64,000 nucleotides of DNA from Helopsaltes ochotensis (Eukaryota; Chordata; Aves; Passeriformes; Locustellidae): NCBI GenBank assembly GCA_013400155.1, contig VXBM01000215.1:62001-126000 (forward strand), written 5' to 3'. Position numbers and translations under genes: made by a program. Positions 55,603 to 64,000 of the stretch are shown here, one piece after another; positions within the stretch are counted from its first letter, which is position 1; every line of letters begins with the position of its first letter. The notes beneath the pieces are model-generated. The model ran no database searches. It was not told the origin of the DNA and saw nothing but the letters and a program-made list of their open reading frames with translations.

Positions 55603-58295
55603 CTGAGAAAGTCAGAAAGTTACAGGAATCACACAGAACAGGCTGTCAAGTTCCCACACACAGAAATGAATTCCTGGGCCAGGAGCAGTCAGTCCACAAA
55701 CTGTTTGGGAGGTCTTTTTAGCCATCTCTCCCTTGGTATGAAGCCACTATGTGCATCCCAGGACTGGGGGGGAAAATTACTCCTGTTCTTACCCAAAGGA
55801 CAGGGGTTCCACCCCTGCACACACAGTGAGTTATTGCTGGGCTCTGTCCCTGATGGCACAGACCGACAATACTGTGATACCTCTGAGGAAGGAAAAAAGG
55901 CACAGGAAAACTCGCACATAGCCAGCTGGGAAGAGAAGTGACGGGCCTCTGTGGCCGATCAGCCTCTCCAGGCTCCTTCCCAGGCGGCAGCAGCAGCTTC
56001 CCCCAGCCCTTCCCATGTCCCGGCCCCGCACAGCCGCACACCGCGGCACGGGAACACCACGAGGGGACACGGGCTGTGTGCCCCTGCCACCCCATGACTC
56101 TGCCAATGACTAATAACAACTGTGGGCATCCTACAACGGCATCGTGAGGTCCTGTCTCTCGTCCTCTAGTGGGGTGCTACAGACTGAAAGCTGGGAAACC
56201 AGGGGTGGAAAGGGGGAGGAAAGGTGAGGGATACAGCAGAGGCAGCCCCGTCCCCGAGAGCGTGGCCGTGCCCAGCTGTGGGGTACAAGGCCAAGGGTCC
56301 CTCAGCAGTGAAGGGCAGCTGCAGGTGAGGGCAAAGAGAGGGCCCAGAGCTGCACCAGGAGCACTAAGGCAGAGAGGGCTGCACACACTCCAACTGCTGT
56401 AAACGGCACCATTTACATGTCCCAGGGAGAGATGACAAAGCATCACAGATTCTTGTAGGTTTGTTCCATTTATCACACCACAGTGTTTCTATTTTGAATG
56501 TTTCTGCTCATATTGCAAAGCAAAAGCATCATCAAGAAACCCCAACAGGAGCCAGGAGAAGAGCCTCCCTCGTGAGCGGCAGGCTGGCATCTGTTGTCTC
56601 TGGGGATCTATTTTTAAGGGAACATTCAAATATCTTCTCCAAAATACATTTCCCAGGGGCTACTAATCCAAACCGCTACAATCCTGCCAGTGGGTACTGA
56701 TTGAAATTGCATTGATTTTAAGCTCTTTGGCAATGGGAGATGCACTGAGCCCCCCATGGGTTTCCTGAAGCCTGGAGAGTTGTGAGACCATCCCAAAAAT
56801 CACACACGTCTCGCCTTTGATCATTAGTCTGGGAAGAGGGGAATGTCCCAAGTGCAGATCACTTATGCTGGAAACATTTGCCAAACTCTCTCCTTCTCCT
56901 CCAAGATATTCTCTGTACTGTAAGTAATTATTTGCCAGTCAGGGAGCCAGATGTCCCCATTCCTTGCACACCTGGCATAGGCTTTGAGCCTGGGAGCCTG
57001 GGACAGGGAGGGTCAGGGACTCACAACCAGCAGGTTGTACCGATGTTTCCCAGGGACACACAGGTCATCCTCACTTGGAAAACACAAAAAGCGAGGAAAA
57101 ACTGCCCTCCACGGTTGCTGTGGCCACCAGCATTCAAGGACAAGGAAAATGCAATATAATTGGCCTCCCCTCTCCTGCTCTCTCCCTACCATGCGTACGT
57201 AACTATCAATCAGGCTGTTCCCAGGCTGATGAGCTGAAATATTGCAGGCAATTCTTTCTGTTGTCATGGAAACAACTGCTGTCAGGCCTTTTCCTTTTTC
57301 AACCGTGTCACTAAAGGCATGTTTCTCTTCAGGAGCCACAGGAGGCTCCTGGGGTCCAGCAGTACTTGGGTGTCAGTGGAAGGCGCTGGGCTCACCCCAC
57401 AGCACAGCCCTGTCTCCAGGGCTGGCCAGCTCCGAGATGGACCCTTCAGCACCTCCAACCCATTTCCAGCCATATCCCCACACCCCCCTGGAAAGGTCTC
57501 AGTCAAGACACAGAAGCCCAGAAAGGCAATTCATCTGAGGATCTCGGCCAAGAGGAAGGGAAAAGGCTTTTTTCATTTTCCAGCTCTCCTAGATCCCACC
57601 ACTAATGTTAATCTCTATTGCGTGTTTTTCTTGCACGTATTCCACCCCCCTCTGGTAGTCACCACACAGCCCTCCCAAGCTTGCAATTATCTTTAGTTTA
57701 ACAGCTACAAATTCCATCGTGAGCCAGTGCTTAAGCAAAGCAGATCCCAACAGTTTGAGCGGAGGCACCATCCACAGTCACGCTAAAAGACCCATCCCAG
57801 AGCTGCCTCTCAGCCATTCCTTCCACAAAAGATATTGCTGCATTAGTTAGAGCTTCAGAGCAGCCCATTGCCCCAGGGGCTGCTCCCTTAACACAGAGAG
57901 ATGCAGCCAGAAGTCCTGGGGAAGGTTTTGGGATTCCTAGGAGCAAAGACAGCCCTCTCCACTTCCCCATTTACAGAGCTGAGCCCACAGGCAGTGGACA
58001 CCAAGCCCACCCTTGGCCTTCCTCCCCTGCTTCACCACAGCTCATCAGCCTTCCAAACAGGTACCCAAATTCAGGGCTTTAATGAAAACCCAGCCACTTA
58101 ATGTTAAACTAAATAAATCTGCCTCTCTTCTGTCAGAAAAGGCCCTGCTGTTCTTAGGGTGCTCTCAGGAATCTGGAGCAATCAACTATAAGAGGGAGCA
58201 AGGCAGGCTGTGACCCAAAGTCACTACAATGACATTACAGAGCTGCTAAGGAACTTCAGGGAAACCTCAGGAGGTCCCTTTGAGAGCAGCAGTGT

Positions 58296-58312
58296 GCTGC
58301 TGCTGCTGCTGC
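58296..58312. repeat. Short CTG repeat
   Basis: Five to six GCT/CTG units, unremarkable in length. Confidence 0.8.
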
Positions 58313-59232
58313 CAAGCTCTGCAGAGCCCCTGCCCAGCGAGACTCCAGCACAGGCACTGCCCAGCCCAGGGCTGCACAAGGAACAGCCTGGCAGGTCCTC
58401 GGCAAAACTGCCTGGGACAGTCCCAGAGCCCCCAGAACCTCACCTGTGGTGGCACACAGGGGCCAGTGCCTGGCAGCAGCTGAGCCCAGCCTGCTCCCGT
58501 CGGGGCAGCCGCGACACCGGGTCCTGCTCCGGCAGCCAATAGCCCCGAGCGCCCAGAGCAGAGCAGCAGCCCCAGCACAGCCAGTCTGTCACACGGCCCT
58601 GGCCTCTCACTCCTCAGCAGCACCAGGGAAAGGCAGATGTCTCTTATTTCCAGCTGAACTTAGCTGAACTTGAGGAGCAAGCCTCCCAGTCAGGGCCTGG
58701 GAGAGCACAGGTCCGTCTGCGCTCTGCCAGAGTCACTGCGGCAGCCAGGTGAGACTGCAGTGACAGGGAGAGGAGGGCAGACAGTGCAGTCTGTGTTAGA
58801 GGAGCACACAGGCACATCCCACTCATGCTCTGGGGAGCTGCTCCTGCCTACGCCAGGCACTGCTGGGATATTCCCTTGGACTTCTACTGATGCCTTCAGC
58901 CAAAGGAGCAATAACACCGCTCAGAGTTAATGAGACAAACACAACCCCCCCACATTCTCACCGGACACCATGGCCCAGCAGACAGGGTGTTCGTTTCTCA
59001 TCCACAGGCTCTGAGGGAAGCACGGCAGCACACGGATTAAGTGTGAAAGATGACGCCCAACAGGCCTGCGCTTGGGCTGAGCTCAGCACCAGCACCTGAG
59101 AGTTCAGGGCCTCATGCAGAGAATTCTTTTTCTAGAGATGAGCCAAGAGGCTGTTGAACAGATCCTATAGGGCCAAGCACAGAAGGCTGAGGAGGTGCAG
59201 TGTTCTCTCAAGGGCAGGAGTTAGAGAGAAAA

Positions 59233-59413
59233 GGAAGGGTAATCACACAATGTCCCAAGGTGAAGGGACCCACAACGATCATCAAATCCAACCCCTGGCC
59301 CTGCACAGACACCCCAACAATCCTGCCCCCCATGCCTAAGAGCATTGTCTGAATGCTCCTGGGGCTCTGTCAGCCTTGGGGCCGTGCCTATTCCCTTTTC
59401 CTAAACTGCACCC
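59233..59413 (-). mobile_element. CR1 LINE fragment
   Basis: Reads 'gatcatcaaatccaacccct', 'ctgcacagacaccccaacaa', 'gcctaagagcattgtctgaa' and 'gctctgtcagccttggggcc'. This is antisense CR1 3' UTR of the subfamily with these words. After 'gtgcctattccc' it skips part of the usual text and ends near 'cctaaactgcaccc', pointing to an internal deletion. Confidence 0.82.
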
Positions 59414-61867
59414 TTAGCCTTGGGCCAGTTGGTTACTTCTCAGCTTGCAATCACAGAGAGGAACGGTGATCCCCCTTCCAGCAGCAGCAGGAGCCAGCCC
59501 AGCTCGAGGAACAGCTCCTCTGGGACATGCCCCTGCTCCCAGGCCCCTCTGTGCACCTCCTGCCCTTCCCTGGTGCAGTGCTGGATGCTGATGGACACAT
59601 CCTGGGCTATAGGGCACCAGCTCAGCTCACAGAGCCACTGCCAACAGGGATTGCTGCAGTTTATGGGAATATCCACAGGTTGCTGCAGCCCAGCAGCTGC
59701 CACTGCATTTCAATGAGTCTGTTCTACACATCCCCCCAGACTAGAATGTTTTATTAACAGGGAGAAAATTTTCATCAGACCGTAGGAATAGTTTCTTAGA
59801 AATTGAGATGTAAAGTCAAGCCAAGATTCCCCACTGCAATTTTGCCATCTTTGCTCTTAACCATGACCTTCCCCAGGTAATCCTGGTCTCACTGCTCCTG
59901 GCAGTTTGGAATCAACTGTGCCTGCCCCCTGCCAGCAGCTCACAGACCCCACAGTGCCAGACTTTGGATTGTAGGCAGTGGAAGGAGCATTCTGCCAGGC
60001 TGCAGATCGCTCTGAAGGAAGGCCAGGGGACACAATTACAATTCACTCTGATATTTCTCAAAACAACCCCACAAAACAACAAAACTCACCCAACTCCTCC
60101 AGCTTGAGAAGCACAAGAAAATAGTCCATTCTGATTTGAAAGCTGCTACAGGATAATTCTGGTTTTCAAATCAGTCTTTTTCAATTTGTATTGTTTGCAG
60201 TTTTAGCTTTGGTGCTAGTCCTCCTCTACCTGTTCACAAAGACACCTGCATTCAGTATTCTTCTTACTAGATCGCTATTGTTTCCAATACAAGCAATCAC
60301 AGATGTTCTGTGTCTCTAGTTCCTTCTTCACACGGACTTCCTGTGCACTGCTGAAGTGAAGGACTCCACCTCCAAAGCCAAAGGAGTGGATGTTTGCTCA
60401 GTTAATTTGTACATGGAAACATTCTCCACAGAGGAGAGAATGTCCATTCTTGTAACTCTGCAAAATACTAATTATCTCCACAGTATTACTGGTGGGATCA
60501 CATTTGGATATTTTCAAAGTTACAAATCCCTTGGAAGTTTTTTATATTGCTGGAGTCAAGTTAATAACTGATGGTCACTGTTACCCTGAAAACAGTAACA
60601 CTAGCTCTGTCTCCTGATGGATGGAGGTCATGTAACATCTGTCGAGCCCTAAGTAAGTTTTGGTTAAAAAACCCACCTTAAGCCTTCACTGTTGCCCAAC
60701 AGAGAGCAGAGGGACCTTTAGGGTCACATGAGGGCTGTGGTAGCAGCCCCTCACACGTGGGAGTCGATCCAAGGCTGACATAGGGAGGGACACGGGAAAG
60801 CTGCAGGACAGAGCCCAAAGGTAGAGCCTGACAAACTGGATTAACTATGGATCAAGTCCATTGTCCGTCCTGGCGTGACTTGACAGGATTAAACTCCTGA
60901 ATAAAACATATCTGCCATCTGGACAGCTCCAACAACAGCATGCTCAGAACTCCTTGGACACGGAATAACCAGAGCATGGCAGCTCAGGGGTTCATGGCAG
61001 GGTTTAGGGCCCAGGAGCCAAGACTCTTCCTCTCCCTGATCCCCAGTGCATAGGCTGGCAGAATAAATGGAAAACATTTGCTCACTGAAATGAGGCAAAT
61101 GAGTTTTAGGAAACAGTGACTGAGATACCCAGAGCCTTTCCTGCAGGTATTCAGGCAGTGGCCCAGCCGCTGAGCCCTCACTCCTCACATCTCAGTGAGC
61201 TCCAAGCACCACAACAGACACACAGATTTGCAATAGGATTAGAGACCCACCATAAAAACAAGCTCCCATTTCTTTAAACTCTCATTTAGAGCATGCTTCA
61301 AGGTAGGAAGGGCGGGACAGATGATCGTCCACCCCCAGAGGATTACCCCTAGGAAGCCAGCAAGGCTCAGGAGTAACACAGAAAGCACAAACTTTTGGTA
61401 GCAGAACCAGAGGAAAGAAAATCCCCTGTGTTCTTCTTTCTGCTCCCCTTGGCTGGGGCAGAGTGTGCCAAGCCCTCATCCCAGCCAGGTTCCACTTAAA
61501 TCCGTGCTGTCACTGATCCCATAAAGGGTCAGTGCTGGCTTGTGGCATCTCTCCACCTCCCCAATTTCGGGGAATGGCCCCAGCATCACACACAGAGCAC
61601 AGGGGCAGGGGAAGCGCTGTCTGTTGGGCTGTCGTTTCACATCCACATCTCAGCCACACTGCACGATTCAAACTGACAGCCTTTGCCTGGGCAGGGCAGA
61701 ATTAGTGCTGTGAAATGCACTCCAGATGCTCAGTGGCATTTCTCAGTATGACTCTACTCCTAATTCAAGGCTTCCTAAGAAAATAAATACCCCAACTGAA
61801 GATCACCGTATTTGATTTTGCCAAGAGAGGAACTGAGCTTTCAGGGTCCTCAAAGGGGCTAGAGGGA

Positions 61868-62035
61868 AACACCCTTCCCACAGATCTCTGCAGAAGGGCC
61901 CAGAAGCTCTGGAGCTGGCACTCTGGGATCGAGGGAGGACAGGGATGGAACCAATCACCCTCCCCACAGATCTCTGTGGAGAAGGGCCTGGAAGCCCCAG
62001 ACCTGACTCTCGGAAGGGCAGGGCTGGAAACACAA
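61868..62035. repeat. Imperfect tandem duplication, about 86 bp period
   Basis: Two neighbouring copies start at about 61868 and 61954. Both begin CACCCT(T/C)CCCACAGATCTCTG, then share AGAAGGGCC, GAAGC, CTCT, AGGG and TGGAA with small indels. I estimate about 75 percent identity by eye. Confidence 0.75.
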
Positions 62036-64000
62036 TGCTGTTAGCAGGTCACTCAGGATTTCCTGCTCACAAACACCAGCTGTGGAGCCAGAGCAGCTTG
62101 TCCAACCCAGAGCTCTGGGTCTGACCAGGGCCAGCAGAGTCAAGAGAGGACACAGAGAAGCCCCATCTCCCCCAGTTTGTATTCCCAGCACTGGCCCAGC
62201 ACAGAAAGTCTGCTCTGTAACTCAGGCCAGGCAGGGTCAGAGGAATTGTTACTTCCCAGGGTTAATTAATACTGCTGAGCAGTGATTGTTCAGCAAACAA
62301 ATTTCCTCCAGGAGCTGGAGATGCTCCAGTCCACTGCCAACTCTAAATATACTCAGCTTTTTAAAGACGTGACTGTGCAACAGTTTGATCACATGTGAGT
62401 ACAACAGTTAAATATTGTAATTTAGATATGTGAGGAACATGACAGACTTGGAGAGGATCTGGGACACAGGGAGGAGGAGCTGAGAGCCTGAGCAGTGCTG
62501 GGGCTCTGCTGAATCCAGCCCAAGCTCTGCTGGGCCAGGCTGTGTGTATGGAGCAGGAAACCATGACTTCCCTGCCAAGAGCACGTGACAGCAGCAGGGA
62601 AGCAGCAGCAGGGCACCACCTCACACTGGGATGGCCTGGGATGGACACTTTCCAGCTAGCACTAGATAATCCATGCTGTAAATCTTCTTCCCCATCCAGT
62701 CTCTCCACATCTCCCTGTAGGCCCTCAGTCCCAGCCAGCCCTTCACTTTCATCTCTTAAATAAAAGGAAGCATCTTCTCCTCCTTACCCCAATCACTGCC
62801 ATGGCATGTGGAGCATTTTCCCCTTCTTTCTCTACAGGGTAAGTCAGACTGATGTCAAAGGGGAGCCACAGGGGCTCCCTGACTGACTGCCCAAGAGAAA
62901 CCCAGGGACAACCCAGTTATAAAGCACTGGAATCAAGTGTCAGGTACTTGAATGCTGAATGCAGCTTTAGTACTTAATTCTGCCTTTAGTTTTTAAACTA
63001 CACCCCAGCCTGTCACTCCCATTTACGCCCACTCCTTTGGGGCAGGAATGCAGAGGGTGAGATGTGGGGCTGCTGAACTTTCCCAGACTTAGGTGCAGTG
63101 CCCACATCCCGGGGTGGCAGGACAGGACACACATACACACTGCTCAGCCAGGTTGGACCACACTCGATTTTCAAGCTCCTGGGAAAGCTTTGCTGCTGTC
63201 ACCAAATCAAAGACTAACAGAGCCTGACTGCAGAGACTGCATGGTGCTCCACACAGGCCTGCAAGATTCCCTTTCCCCACGTCTCCCCCAAGCAGGAAGC
63301 CTCTCCTGTGAGTGCAGCAGCTGACAGCAGCTGACTAAGGCCCTTAGCCAGCTTTTGATCAGGACGGGTTTGGAGGAACTGAAATCATCTGCTAGAACAA
63401 AACCAAAGTACTACTACAAAAACGTACTCCGAGATTGAATTATTTTGGTTCCAGGAGCAAAAACGCTGCTCTGTGCACATCCACACAGTGACAAATGCAC
63501 AAAGTACCCCGAGGCAGTTGGGAACAAACCCTCACCCAGGGAAGGGTGGAGCAGCAGAGCTCAGCTGCCCACATGCAACATTCCTTAAGACAACCCAAGA
63601 AACCACCTGCCATGGGGGCTTACCATCCACAGCACCAGCCCAGGGAAAAGACAGCTCCATGCATATTTGAGGCTGTACTTTAGTTTGAATTAGGGATGAT
63701 GAAACTTTCAGTGCACAAATACTGACAATAAATACAAATTAATTCTCTGTTCTCTCACCCAAATCCAGCTGCAATCTTGGTTACACTCAAGCTTCTTAAA
63801 ATATTTGAAAGCATTTAGTGAGTCAAATCAATCCCAGACCTTTCATTCAGAGCCAGATTATCTGCTGGGAAGGTGGAACAGAGGCTCCACAATCCAGCCA
63901 CAAGGAATGCGCCAGCTTTCAGTCTAAGTCTTATAAAAAACACACCTAAAATAATTTGACAGGAATTGTCCACACAACCAGCTGCAAGCATCCAGCTTCC

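Larger units (their letters stand above)
55603..64000 (-). other. VPS8: VPS8 intron sequence, no further certain exon
   Basis: 8.4 kb upstream of the 27-codon exon on the minus strand. I searched by eye for the RING-finger exon (cysteine-rich, Cys-Gly-His and Trp-Thr-Cys signatures) and did not find it, so it probably lies beyond the window. The stretch holds a CR1 fragment at about 59233-59413, an imperfect tandem duplication at 61868-62035 and a possible cryptic exon at 62788-62886. Otherwise it appears unique. Confidence 0.55.

Noticed and set aside
57013..57339. Minus-strand frame with a donor-like GTGAGT near 57020, considered as a VPS8 exon
   Set aside because: The translation does not resemble the VPS8 RING or linker region, and the upstream acceptor is ambiguous.
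58969..59017. 49-base minus-strand segment with good acceptor and GTGAGA donor
   Set aside because: Too short to judge, and the translation fits no part of VPS8 that I know.

Overview
The window is vertebrate nuclear DNA, most likely from a bird. The interspersed repeats I can recognise are all fragments of the CR1 LINE family, introns are short to moderate, coding exons are GC-rich in AT-rich surroundings, and the gene order matches human 3q27 and its avian counterpart. I cannot name the species. Identifications rest on reading splice sites and translations and on remembered family sequences; no search was run.

Layout: (1) 1-3084 is AT-rich flank with no gene I can support. (2) 3257-27307, plus strand, is a complete seven-exon EHHADH gene for the peroxisomal bifunctional enzyme. 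All introns are GT-AG, the CDS is 2178 nt and the product 725 aa, starting in a CpG island and ending in an AKL peroxisomal targeting signal. (3) 27308-31900 is an intergenic spacer with a CpG-rich patch and a candidate conserved non-coding element. (4) 32678-50719, plus strand, is a complete two-exon ortholog of human C3orf70 (UPF0524; 242 aa) with a 17.3 kb intron. Its promoter CpG island holds a GC-rich minisatellite, a 130-base assembly gap and a CCCGT pentanucleotide array. (5) 50720-54159 is the 3' flank of C3orf70, with candidate poly(A) signals. (6) 54715-55602, minus strand, carries the last two coding exons of VPS8 (CORVET tethering subunit), convergent with C3orf70. The rest of VPS8 lies in or beyond 55603-64000, where I recognise no further certain exon.

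The three genes share a neighbourhood but no pathway: EHHADH acts in peroxisomal fatty-acid beta-oxidation, VPS8 in early endosome tethering, and C3orf70 is a poorly characterised Cys/His-rich vertebrate protein. The order EHHADH> C3orf70> <VPS8 is the same relative orientation as in human, so this is conserved synteny. I found no undescribed multi-gene system. The points most worth a second look are the repeat-rich C3orf70 promoter around the gap, two CpG-rich patches without a gene, AT-rich candidate regulatory elements, a possible cryptic 99-bp VPS8 exon, and the Cys/His cluster and PDZ-ligand-like tail of C3orf70.
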